Below are positions 1 through 6,797 of a DNA stretch of 7,351 nucleotides, in pieces. The DNA comes from Candidatus Atribacter alterifermentans. Lineage in GTDB: Bacteria; Atribacterota; Atribacteria; Atribacterales; Atribacteraceae. Under the pieces are notes generated by a model. The model did not search any database, was not told the DNA's origin, and was given only the letters and a program-made list of their open reading frames with translations. Position 1 is the first letter of the stretch. The number at the start of each line of letters is the position of its first letter. Made by a program: the position numbers and the translations under genes. The stretch spans positions 1-7,351 of the forward strand of contig JAAYUP010000271.1 of the NCBI GenBank assembly GCA_012517635.1, given 5' to 3'.

Positions 1-204
1 ACCTCTGCTACAATACTCATAAATTATTTCCATGACATTTAAAATTGTTGTTGTTCTGTCTCTGTGAGTCTTTCCGAAGGGATCAACAACAAGATGAAGG
101 TGATGAAACGAAGAGCATTTGGTTATCATGACCTTGAATACTTCTTCTTCATCATTAAGGACTTCCTTGCAAGAAGCAATTAAATTGGAGAAGAACCTTA
201 TTTG
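1..204 (-). other. Open frame running off the window edge; possible frameshifted continuation of the ApeA-like gene
   Basis: Seen: on the minus strand a frame different from that of the ApeA-like gene opens just after a TGA at 205-207 and stays open for 68 codons to base 1. It overlaps the last 16 codons of that gene. The encoded peptide contains a Glu-rich stretch (LNDEEEVFKV) and then HLHLVVDPFGKTHRDR and ILNVMEIIYEY. I do not recognise a family. All three plus-strand frames are interrupted in the first 50 bases, which favours minus-strand coding. Inference: either the ApeA-like gene suffered a single frameshift between about 153 and 205, and this is its true continuation, or this is a separate gene. 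The first in-frame ATG, at 127-129, has only a poor, too-close AAGG before it, so a separate start there is not convincing. Confidence 0.4.
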
Positions 205-421
205 TCAAATCGTAAATAACATTATCAAGAGAAAAACATGCCCATCCAAAAAGAACCGGAGATACAGGAGATGAGCCTATTTCAAATCTGTCACCGCTAT
301 TCATAATCTGAGTACATTGCAATATCCCGCCTTCTTTGGGATCGAAATCGAACTCACCAATAAATCTTTTTCTCGGATTATTAGGGAACCACCATTCTCC
401 TCTTGCCTTGAACGGTTTCAT
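155..421 (-). CDS. ApeA-like N-terminal domain protein, short or frameshifted
   Basis: Likely a fragment of a HEPN-type antiphage protein of the ApeA kind. Seen: 88 residues from the ATG at 419-421. The first 30 residues carry KARGEWWFPNNPRKRF then IGEFDFDPKEGGIL, matching the pattern I recall for ApeA N-terminal domain 1 (G-x-W-W-x-P-x-N-P, then G-x-[LF]-x-F-x-P-x-x-G-x-L). No C-terminal HEPN RxxxxH motif is present, and family members are several hundred residues long, so this is only the start of such a gene. An ATG at 437-439 would add six residues, but it has no Shine-Dalgarno site and overlaps the upstream gene. The ATG at 421 lies two bases after the metallopeptidase stop (TGA-A-ATG) with GGAGG 11 bases upstream, so it is preferred. 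The frame ends in TAA at 155-157 while another frame continues. ApeA is known as an abortive-infection anti-codon nuclease. Activity of this copy is doubtful. The family call rests on memory of a motif. Confidence 0.5.
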   Translation of the reverse strand: MKPFKARGEWWFPNNPRKRFIGEFDFDPKEGGILQCTQIMNSGDRFEIGSSPVSPVLFGWACFSLDNVIYDLTNKVLLQFNCFLQGSP

Positions 422-422
422 T

Positions 423-686
423 TCACCCACCCCCTCCATAGGTTTCCATCATCAAATGAAACATCCGCCCATGATTTGGATAGCGCAAATGGAGCAGTTC
501 ATGGAGGACAACCCGCCGGCGCTCAAAATCTGGTATTTCCAAAACCTTCGGGTCGAAGGTAAGTCGGCCGCGAGCTGAGCAACTAGCCCATTTATTGCGC
601 ATTGAACGCAGATGGATTTCCGTAACTGTAACTCCCACTTCCTTGGCGAGAGTGTGGACACTTTCCCGAAATTCTAGCCGGTTCAT
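423..686 (-). CDS. Small YgjP-like (DUF45/M48-type) zinc metallopeptidase linked to hsdR
   Basis: Predicted gluzincin-like metal-dependent hydrolase of the YgjP family, 87 residues, cytosolic (no signal peptide or membrane segment). Seen: HELLH at residues 62-66 followed by H72 in PNHGRMF, which gives the HExxH...H zinc-binding set with the catalytic Glu63. Before it is RSMRNKWASCSARGRLTF (about 27-44), the conserved R-x-x-x-x-x-W-x-S-C-S-x-x-G strand region of the family. Stand-alone YgjP proteins are about 170-240 residues, so this is a minimal catalytic core. Both diagnostic blocks are present, so I read it as a natural short form rather than a truncation. Its ATG overlaps the hsdR stop as ATGA, and a GAGAGG site (693-698) sits six bases upstream inside hsdR, so it is translationally coupled to the restriction subunit. 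Substrate unknown. A role in processing an R-M subunit or a phage protein is speculation. Confidence 0.8.
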   Translation of the reverse strand: MNRLEFRESVHTLAKEVGVTVTEIHLRSMRNKWASCSARGRLTFDPKVLEIPDFERRRVVLHELLHLRYPNHGRMFHLMMETYGGGG

Positions 687-3598
687 GAGGAACCTCTCTT
701 GAGCGTACCTACGATGGTATTTGTTAGTTGAACAGCTTTTTGCGCGGCTTCCCGAGGAGTGCCTTCCATGTTAGGAAGAATAACGGCGGTAAGCTTTCGC
801 CGAACTTCCCGTTCCTGTTTTTCGTTAGAGGTCCAATGGGGGTTGTATGTGAAAGTCTCCTTGATTACCTCAGCTTTTCCGTCTGGATCGGGAAGGTTGG
901 CCTGTTTAATGTATAAGTACGCGGTGAATACATCCTGAGGAAAGTCTTTTTCCTCTTGCAGGCGGCGGGAATCATTTATTTCTTTAATGAGCTCCAAAAG
1001 TTCCTCTAAGGTTTGTTCAGTAGTTACTTGACAATCTTTGAAACGACGGACGATGTCCTCCACCCGTTCACCGATAGGAATGAGAAAGGGTTCTCTGTCC
1101 CGGTCGATGGAGCGCTCGATGGAACGGGCTAAGTTGAATACCTTCTCGATGGGGGAAGCCTTGCTTTGCCGGATTTTTTCCAGGGTATTCTTGTTAATTT
1201 CGAAGACGTCCAAGGCTGGCTTAATATCTCCGGAACTGGAATGTTTCTGGACGAGGGTTTCGGTTTTTTTGGCCAAATCGGTCAGAAAGGGGATAGCCGG
1301 GTCATAGGCTTCCCTGAGAAGGGCATAGATTTCAGATAGTGCCATGTAATTGTCTAGAAAAGACCGCAGGAAGGGGTCAGGGGAAAGCACTTCAAAAATA
1401 TTGGACAGAGTCTGGTAAAAGTTATAAAAGGATTCCCGGTCTTTTTCTTCCTTTAAAGCTTCCAGAATTAGACGGGTTGCCTCATAGCTTCCCTGACCGG
1501 AGAACGGAGCCAGATATTCAGTTTTACCTTGTTCCATTAATTGGGTAAAACGTTCTTTCAAGAGTTCGAGGTCGGTTACAACACCAGAGATGTCTGAGGA
1601 GTCGAAGTTGAGGGCTTTTTCCAGTTTTTCAAATAATCCTACGAAGTCTATTATCAGCCCACAGGGCTTGGTCCGACCTCCGATGTCCTCGTAAGGCCGA
1701 TTAACCCGGGCGATGGCCTGGAGGAGTACATGATCGCGCATGGGTTTATCCAGGTACATGCAGTATAACACTGGGGCGTCAAAGCCAGTCAGGAGCTTTT
1801 CGGTGACAATGAGGATCTTTGGGAGGGCTTCCGGGATGCGGAAGGCTTTTCTCACACGTTTTTCTTCCTCTTCGCTCAATGTATATCGGCGCAAAAACTC
1901 ATCATCATTAAAACTCGAGCTGTAAACTACGGTAGAGTAGTCGGGAGGAAGATAGCGATCCAAAGCCTCCTTGTAAAAAGTACAAGCCTGTCGGTCAGCA
2001 GCCACCAGAAATGCCTTGTATCCCAGAGGTTCCACGTATTCCCGGAAGTGTTCCGCGACATAGCAAGCTATCCGATCCACCCGGTCGGGATTCTTGAGGA
2101 GATTGGTAAGAGTAACAGAGCGTTCCAGGACCTTGTTGAGGGATTCGATATCACTTTCCCCCTGGACTTCAGGTAGCTCCAGAAATTCCTGTTCTAAGGT
2201 TTCCCGGTCAACTCTGAGTTCGTTGGGCGCCAGGGCGTAGTGAAGTTCGACGGTGGTTCCGTCCTCAATGGATTCAGCGATTGAGTATTTGTCCAAGTAC
2301 CCCTGGGGTGGATCATCTTTCCCGAATACCAGGAACGTCCCCTGGCCGTATTGAGTGCGGTCAATGGGAGTCCCAGTGAAACCGATATAGGTGGCGTGAG
2401 GAATTGCTCCCATTAGATAAGTTCCAAGCTTTCCCCCAGTAGAACGATGAGCTTCATCGACCAGGATAAAAATATTATCCCGAGTATTGAGGCTTTCAGG
2501 GAGGCCATCGAATTTGTGTATCATGGAGATGATGAGACCCCGCTTATCGGTACGGAGTAAATCCTCTAAATGGGCAATGCTTCTAGCTACTGTTATTCCC
2601 TCGATCCCGGTGGAGCGAAGGTTATCGAAAAGTTGGGTCTCCAGTTCATTACGGTCCACCAACATCAAGACGGTGGGATTTTGGAAGGAGAGAGTTTCTA
2701 GGATTTTCTGAGCAGCCACGATCATAGTGTAGGTCTTGCCCGATCCCTGGGTATGCCAAATCAGGCCTCGTTTCTTTTCACCATCAGTCGAGCGCTCCAA
2801 AATCCGGCCCACCGCCCGCATCTGGTGAGGTCGAAGCACCACTTTTTTAAGAGAGTCGTCAGTTCGGGTGAAGAGAATGAAATCGGTAAGTAGCGGCAGT
2901 ATGGTTTCTGGCTGTAGGAAAGATTTCATCAATGTCTCAAAATCGGCTATGGGAAGGCTCCCACCGTTTTTCCATTCAAAAATACCCTTGGGTGAAAGGT
3001 TCCAGGTAGCCGAATAATACAGGCGTACCAAATGGGTGAGAGAATACACTTGAAAGAGGGAAAAAAGCTCTGGGGTATCTCGATGGTACCGTTTGAGCTG
3101 GGCTAGGGCTTCATCAATTTTGCCTCCGCGCATTGACTTAGTTTCCACCAAGAGGACGGGGAAGCCATTCACAAAAAACACCACGTCAGCCCGCACCGTG
3201 TGTCGTCCATTGGTGAATGAAAACTCAGAACTGACCTGAAAGACATTGCGGGTGATATTCTGCTGGTCGAGAAGCTTCAGGGTATGTTCTCGCTTTTCAC
3301 CGGGAACATAGACGGTCCGCTCTCCCTTGAGGTACTCCCAAGCCACCTGATTTCCCTCTACCGTTCCAGGAAGTCGTTCCAGGGATTTTCGTACCTCATC
3401 AGCAAGTAAGTGATCCATGAAACCGGGGTTGAGCCGTTGCATCTGGTTGATGAACATTTCTCTCAATATCAATCCCGTCTCCCCACCTCTTCGGCGGAGT
3501 ACTTCGTCACGGGAAAGGAACTCCCATCCCACGATACCCGCCAAACCAATCAAAGGGTCCTGGACGGTATCCTTTTCACCGCCAAAAATCGCCGACAT
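683..3598 (-). CDS. hsdR: Type I restriction enzyme HsdR (nuclease and DNA translocase subunit)
   Basis: ATP-dependent translocase and endonuclease of the type I complex. It joins HsdM2-HsdS, pulls in DNA beside an unmethylated target and cuts at a distance. Seen, 971 residues in order: an N-terminal region with VQDPLIGLAGIVGWEFLS (13-30); a PD-(D/E)xK nuclease with D138 in RADVVFFVNG and E152-x-K154 in VETKS; superfamily 2 helicase motifs with Walker A GSGKT at 285-289 (in WHTQGSGKT), DEAH at 381-384, GFTGTP at 406-411, motif V around 598-610 (VTEKLLTGFDAPV) and motif VI QAIARVNRPY at 627-636; then a helical C-terminal region (about 670-971) that normally docks on the methylase. Length is in the family range, no catalytic residue is missing and the frame is uninterrupted, so it looks functional. 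The start has AGGAGGT six bases upstream. It is separated from hsdS by 351 bp of gene remnants and overlaps the downstream peptidase by four bases. Confidence 0.97.
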   Translation of the reverse strand: MSAIFGGEKDTVQDPLIGLAGIVGWEFLSRDEVLRRRGGETGLILREMFINQMQRLNPGFMDHLLADEVRKSLERLPGTVEGNQVAWEYLKGERTVYVPGEKREHTLKLLDQQNITRNVFQVSSEFSFTNGRHTVRADVVFFVNGFPVLLVETKSMRGGKIDEALAQLKRYHRDTPELFSLFQVYSLTHLVRLYYSATWNLSPKGIFEWKNGGSLPIADFETLMKSFLQPETILPLLTDFILFTRTDDSLKKVVLRPHQMRAVGRILERSTDGEKKRGLIWHTQGSGKTYTMIVAAQKILETLSFQNPTVLMLVDRNELETQLFDNLRSTGIEGITVARSIAHLEDLLRTDKRGLIISMIHKFDGLPESLNTRDNIFILVDEAHRSTGGKLGTYLMGAIPHATYIGFTGTPIDRTQYGQGTFLVFGKDDPPQGYLDKYSIAESIEDGTTVELHYALAPNELRVDRETLEQEFLELPEVQGESDIESLNKVLERSVTLTNLLKNPDRVDRIACYVAEHFREYVEPLGYKAFLVAADRQACTFYKEALDRYLPPDYSTVVYSSSFNDDEFLRRYTLSEEEEKRVRKAFRIPEALPKILIVTEKLLTGFDAPVLYCMYLDKPMRDHVLLQAIARVNRPYEDIGGRTKPCGLIIDFVGLFEKLEKALNFDSSDISGVVTDLELLKERFTQLMEQGKTEYLAPFSGQGSYEATRLILEALKEEKDRESFYNFYQTLSNIFEVLSPDPFLRSFLDNYMALSEIYALLREAYDPAIPFLTDLAKKTETLVQKHSSSGDIKPALDVFEINKNTLEKIRQSKASPIEKVFNLARSIERSIDRDREPFLIPIGERVEDIVRRFKDCQVTTEQTLEELLELIKEINDSRRLQEEKDFPQDVFTAYLYIKQANLPDPDGKAEVIKETFTYNPHWTSNEKQEREVRRKLTAVILPNMEGTPREAAQKAVQLTNTIVGTLKRGSS

Positions 3599-3604
3599 TA
3601 TTCC

Positions 3605-3611
3605 ACCTCCT
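3605..3611 (-). promoter_or_regulatory. Strong Shine-Dalgarno site of hsdR
   Basis: AGGAGGT on the minus strand, six bases before the ATG at 3596-3598, is a near-perfect anti-16S match. It fixes the hsdR start. It lets hsdR be translated independently of hsdS, which ends 351 bases upstream. I could not find a convincing -35/-10 pair in the gap, so transcription probably still comes from the hsdM promoter. Confidence 0.8.
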
Positions 3612-3655
3612 TGGGAAAACCTGAACCATCATCTTTTTTCTACCTTCTTCCTAGT

Positions 3656-3754
3656 CTAATCTTTTAACAAAGTGCAATATTCTAGACAAGGATAAATACC
3701 TATGTTAAGCATTATTTACTCGATTAACTCTTCATTTCTTGGATAGTTCATTGT
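3656..3754 (-). pseudogene. Possible C-terminal remnant of an AlbA_2/Schlafen-type ATP-binding protein
   Basis: Seen: in the same frame as the remnant at 3791-3943, after stops at 3791-3793 and 3755-3757, the minus strand reads TMNYPRNEELIE, a TAA stop, then IMLNIGIYPCLEYCTLLKD and TAG. Known: the C-terminal ATP-binding part of many AlbA_2 proteins has a block of the form PRNP-x-[IL]-[AV]-E-x-[FLM]-x-x-[LM]-G-[LY]-[IV]-E. Reading through the TAA, YPRNEELIE-x-IMLNIGI resembles this. Inference: the middle of the gene was deleted and the end decayed with in-frame stops. The match is short and found by eye, so it could be chance. Confidence 0.3.
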
Positions 3755-3790
3755 CTAATCTTCATAAATGTGTTCATTTTTAGATAAGAC

Positions 3791-3943
3791 CTATCGTGTC
3801 CCATTGAGCGCTGAAAAATATTTCCCTAACTCATTAAAATCGAAATTGTTCTTTAATTCTTTAAATTCAACCCACTCGTTTTCGATTAGTAACTCTGTTA
3901 AATATCTAAGGGTGGTTTCTAGACTATCCTTTTTCATATTCAT
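3791..3943 (-). pseudogene. N-terminal remnant of an AlbA_2 (Schlafen-like) domain protein
   Basis: Seen: a 50-codon frame with ATG at 3941-3943, six bases after the hsdS stop and in the same frame, ending in TAG at 3791-3793. Residues 18-46 include LLIENEWVEFKELKNNF and ELGKYFSALN. Known: AlbA_2 domain proteins (Schlafen-type putative DNA-binding/ATP-binding proteins) begin with a block of the form E-x-x-x-[VL]-EFK and, about ten residues on, EEIGKYISALSN. The fit in order and spacing is good. Full-length members are about 350-500 residues and continue into a glycine-rich strand (YGYLVFGI-like), which is missing: after SALN the frame ends within four codons. Such genes are known as accessory members of type I R-M loci, often between hsdS and hsdR, which is the position here. 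Only a weak purine stretch precedes the ATG. It may be translated by reinitiation from hsdS, but function is unlikely. Confidence 0.6.
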
Positions 3944-3949
3944 TCAATC

Positions 3950-5236
3950 TCAATCATGGGACCAACTCAATCGAATTATTCCACTCATTAAGAGAGAAAG
4001 CAGAGTTTTGAATAAGGTTTCTAATGTGTGTTTTTGGTTTTCAGCCGATTCAATCCGCTCATCTACTGTGGATAGAATATCGGCAATTCGTTGCTGGATA
4101 TGGAGGGGTGGAAGGGGAATTGGGAAAGAAATAATTTTATCTTTGTTTATAGCCTTGAAAGTAGAGCCTGTCCCTTCCTTTTCAATATCATTTTTTTTAT
4201 GACAAAGGAGATAAAAGAGAAAAATGTTGTCCCCTATTTTCATAGATAAAGAAGCCAAACCCATACCAATACAATAAGGAATGTTTGCGATATTGATATC
4301 TCCAACAGGTGCCCTTACTGATATTAATACACTTTTTTCTGGAGCTATTTTTTTGGGTTTAACTGTATATTTAATATTTGAAGGAAAGATATTTCCAAAT
4401 TCAGCTTTTCCTTGTAAAAAGGGGGTTCCTATACCAGCTTGGTTATATGTACTTCCTGGAGGAGATTGACCCATTATGACTTCAGCGACTTCGCCCAACC
4501 GCACCACTTGCCACTCTTCAGGTATCAAGCCGACTTCAGTTTTTTTCAATGGAACCTTTTCCGCGTACTCTACTGGCACCGGTCCGTAGGAGAAGAGGTA
4601 TTTTAAGAAAGACTTTTTGAGCTCTTTGGCAGCCTGAATAACGCCCTCGATCTTTTCTTTTGCTACCTGCACGGTCTGGAGGATATGGGCGATGGCTCGT
4701 TGTTCAGGGAAAGGTGGTAGGGGGATATAGAGTTCCTGAAGTGAACTTTTTCCAAGACGTTGCCGACCTGTTGCTCCTTCCATTTTCAGAGCCAAATGTC
4801 TTCTTACCCTCGGATACAGAAGGTAGTAAAAAAGAAATAAGCCATCTAGGATGTTTTTTGATGGCTTGATTGGATGTACTTCTGTAGTTGCATAAGCAAA
4901 TGGTATTGGTAATGACATGGGAACAAAACTCTGTTTCCCATTTTCCAAGCAGGGAGTAATTTTCGCTAACAATAGATCATTTGGCTCGCAATATGTACCA
5001 CTCGACATCTCACTGGATTTTCTCACGGTAAAGCTACAATACAGACTACTATTATTGGGAATCATTTCCATGGTTACGAATGGGATATATTCATAATGGG
5101 AGATATTAAGGTTCCTTGGTTTTTTTGTGATTTGAATAACTTCTCCCAACCGCACTACTTGCCACTCTTCAGGCAAAAGCCCCAGCTCTGTCATCTTGTA
5201 TCCCTGTGGTATGTCAATCGCTTGCTCCGTGCTCAT
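3950..5236 (-). CDS. hsdS: Type I R-M specificity subunit HsdS with two target-recognition domains
   Basis: DNA sequence-recognition subunit. It binds two HsdM to form the methyltransferase and directs HsdR to unmodified sites. Seen, 428 residues with the usual pseudo-twofold layout: first conserved entry ELGLLPEEWQVVRLGEV at 17-33; TRD1 to about 170, including AKITPCLENGK (91-101); IPLPPFPEQRAIAHIL at 171-186 and a helix to about 215; second entry EVGLIPEEWQVVRLGEV at 234-250; TRD2 with MGQSPPGSTYN (255-265), FLQGKAEFG (273-281) and SVRAPVGDINIA (306-317); IPLPPLHIQQRIADIL at 373-388 and a C-terminal helix. Both halves are complete, so a bipartite target is expected, but I cannot predict its bases. 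The start overlaps the hsdM stop as ATGA, with GGGAG seven bases upstream inside hsdM. Parts of the TRDs are visibly richer in A+T than hsdM and hsdR, as expected for domains exchanged between loci. Confidence 0.96.
   Translation of the reverse strand: MSTEQAIDIPQGYKMTELGLLPEEWQVVRLGEVIQITKKPRNLNISHYEYIPFVTMEMIPNNSSLYCSFTVRKSSEMSSGTYCEPNDLLLAKITPCLENGKQSFVPMSLPIPFAYATTEVHPIKPSKNILDGLFLFYYLLYPRVRRHLALKMEGATGRQRLGKSSLQELYIPLPPFPEQRAIAHILQTVQVAKEKIEGVIQAAKELKKSFLKYLFSYGPVPVEYAEKVPLKKTEVGLIPEEWQVVRLGEVAEVIMGQSPPGSTYNQAGIGTPFLQGKAEFGNIFPSNIKYTVKPKKIAPEKSVLISVRAPVGDINIANIPYCIGMGLASLSMKIGDNIFLFYLLCHKKNDIEKEGTGSTFKAINKDKIISFPIPLPPLHIQQRIADILSTVDERIESAENQKHTLETLFKTLLSLLMSGIIRLSWSHD
4494..4522 (-). repeat. 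hsdS: hsdS internal direct repeat, second copy (before TRD2)
   Basis: A 29-base stretch encoding PEEWQVVRLG before TRD2. It matches the copy at 5145-5173 at 28 of 29 bases (C/T at one site). The copies are 651 bases apart, exactly 217 codons, so they lie in the same reading frame. Confidence 0.85.
5145..5173 (-). repeat. hsdS: hsdS internal direct repeat, first copy (before TRD1)
   Basis: Partner of the repeat at 4494-4522, encoding the same PEEWQVVRLG block at the N-terminus. The similarity continues at protein level on both sides (17-residue blocks differing at two residues) but fades at DNA level outside the core. Confidence 0.85.
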
Positions 5237-6762
5237 TCCTCAACTCCCAGTTCTTTCAAGACATTCCAAAGCTTTTCCTGTGCTGCCTTGGCTTCTTCTT
5301 CAGCTTCCCGAAGGAGGAGGATTGCATCGGGAAGAGAGAGGGTTTCTTCGTTTTCGTTTTGAGCTACATACCGGGAAGGGCTCAGGTTATAGTCATTTTT
5401 AACTGCTTCTACCTGGGTAATGATGGTACTCAACCCTTCTTCAGCTCGCCAGTCGTGGTATGTTCCGGCGATCATCTCGATATGCTTTTCTGAGAGATAA
5501 TTTTTAGGACGGCCTTTTTCGAAAAGAGGCGAAGCGTTCACCAGCTGTATTTCCCCCGGACGACGTTTTTGAGTATTTATCAAAAGGATAATCCCTGGGG
5601 CGGTCGTGTTGTAAAACATGTTTTCCGGTAGGAGGAAAACAGCTTCCACCAGATCCCGCTCCACAAACAAGCGGCGGATATCCCGCTCGGCATTACGGCC
5701 ACTAGCGCCACTTCCCCGGGAGGCTGCTCCAGTGTCCAGTACCACAGCCAGTCGTCCATTCGGCTTTAGTGAGGCATACATGTGCTGAATCCATCCCCAG
5801 TCGGCACTGGATGAAGGAGGAGTACCGAAGGAAAAACGCTGATAGGGATCGCTTTCATAGGTTTCATGGGAGTACTTCTGGTTCCACATGGGATTGGCGG
5901 TCACCACATCGAACGAGCACAGTCCTCCGTCATTCTCTAGGAAGGCAGGCCGGTGCATGGTATCCCCCAAATTGATTTCAGCCTCCATGTCGTAGAGAAA
6001 GGTGTTCATCCTGGCCATGGCGTAGGTGGACGGAAGAATCTCCTGGCCGTAAAAGCGGGGCGGTTCGATACTCGGGTCTTCCCCGTATTTTTCCTTAAAT
6101 CGGAGGTGGTTTTTAATCAAAAGTCCACCCGAACCACAACAGGGGTCGTAATGTTTTTCTCCTGGTTGAGGGTCTAGGCAGCGAGCCATGAGAATGGCTA
6201 CCTCCCGGGGGGTATAGAATTCTCCTGCTGATGAACCGGATCCTTCGGCGAATTTTCTTAAGAGATATTCATAAGCCCGGCCGATGATATCCGGGACAAC
6301 ATCATCAAGGCCAAGACGGTGACGACCAAGGATTTCTACTAAGGTCCTTAGTCTGTTGTCAGTGAGAATCCGCTGACCGGAGATGGAGGCGTTGAAGTCC
6401 ACCACGTCGATGACTCCTTGGAGACGGGGATTATCTCGAGCAACAGCCCGCACACAGTCGGTGAGGTATTCTCCCAGATTGGTGCTCTGGCGGGCGATGG
6501 CACTCCAGCGGGTCTCAGGAGGCAAGTAGAAACGAACTTGTTTAGGATCTTCCTTCACGATCTCTTCTGCTATCTCCTCGCTGCCGTATTCTTCGGTTAG
6601 CTTGGCAAGTTCGTCCTCGAAAACATCGGAGAGGCGTTTCAAAAAAATAAGGGGAAGAATATATTCTTTATACTTCGGGGCATCCACATCTCCGCGAATA
6701 GAACAAGCCGCCTCCCACAGCCACGATTCCAGCAGGGAGATATCTAAAGCGTCTCCATTCAT
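5233..6762 (-). CDS. hsdM: Type I R-M methyltransferase subunit HsdM
   Basis: N6-adenine DNA methyltransferase. With HsdS it methylates one adenine in each half of the target using S-adenosylmethionine, protecting host DNA. It is also required for restriction. Seen, 509 residues from this start: N-terminal HsdM_N helical domain (about 5-135, with LESWLWEAACSIRG and YILPLIFLKRLSD); EFYTPREVA at 181-189; SAM-binding motif I DPCCGSGG at 206-213; catalytic motif IV as NPMW at 290-293, where most relatives have NPP[FYW]; LSPSRYV near 460-466; and a charged helix (about 473-503), probably a coiled coil, at the C-terminus. Length is normal and the frame unbroken. Start choice: an ATG three codons earlier (6769-6771) directly abuts and overlaps the AAAAAGGA site, whereas the ATG at 6760-6762 has it eight bases upstream and is preferred. 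It is first in the operon, and its TGA overlaps the hsdS start. Confidence 0.96.
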   Translation of the reverse strand: MNGDALDISLLESWLWEAACSIRGDVDAPKYKEYILPLIFLKRLSDVFEDELAKLTEEYGSEEIAEEIVKEDPKQVRFYLPPETRWSAIARQSTNLGEYLTDCVRAVARDNPRLQGVIDVVDFNASISGQRILTDNRLRTLVEILGRHRLGLDDVVPDIIGRAYEYLLRKFAEGSGSSAGEFYTPREVAILMARCLDPQPGEKHYDPCCGSGGLLIKNHLRFKEKYGEDPSIEPPRFYGQEILPSTYAMARMNTFLYDMEAEINLGDTMHRPAFLENDGGLCSFDVVTANPMWNQKYSHETYESDPYQRFSFGTPPSSSADWGWIQHMYASLKPNGRLAVVLDTGAASRGSGASGRNAERDIRRLFVERDLVEAVFLLPENMFYNTTAPGIILLINTQKRRPGEIQLVNASPLFEKGRPKNYLSEKHIEMIAGTYHDWRAEEGLSTIITQVEAVKNDYNLSPSRYVAQNENEETLSLPDAILLLREAEEEAKAAQEKLWNVLKELGVEE

Positions 6763-6770
6763 GGATTCCA

Positions 6771-6778
6771 TCCTTTTT
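6771..6778 (-). promoter_or_regulatory. Ribosome binding site deciding the hsdM start
   Basis: AAAAAGGA on the minus strand. The spacing to the ATG at 6760-6762 is eight bases, which is near ideal. The alternative ATG at 6769-6771 begins inside this site and could not use it. This shortens HsdM by three residues relative to the longest frame. Confidence 0.7.
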
Positions 6779-6797
6779 AATCAAACTATTTTTCCAG

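Noticed and set aside
452..661. A 69-codon minus-strand frame inside the metallopeptidase gene
   Set aside because: It is an out-of-frame shadow of a gene with clear zinc-binding motifs and shows no ribosome site or known motif.
3656..3700. Possible separate promoter for hsdR (TTGCAC or TTGTCT with A+T-rich -10 candidates)
   Set aside because: No -35/-10 pair with acceptable spacing and match. The A+T-rich gap would give such partial hits by chance.
3768..4202. A 144-codon plus-strand open frame
   Set aside because: It lies almost wholly antisense to the end of hsdS and the AlbA_2-like remnant, both supported by family motifs. Its product is Ser/Phe-rich with no recognisable domain.
5096..5493. 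Several overlapping plus-strand open frames
   Set aside because: They are antisense to the hsdM/hsdS junction, have low-complexity products and no ribosome sites.
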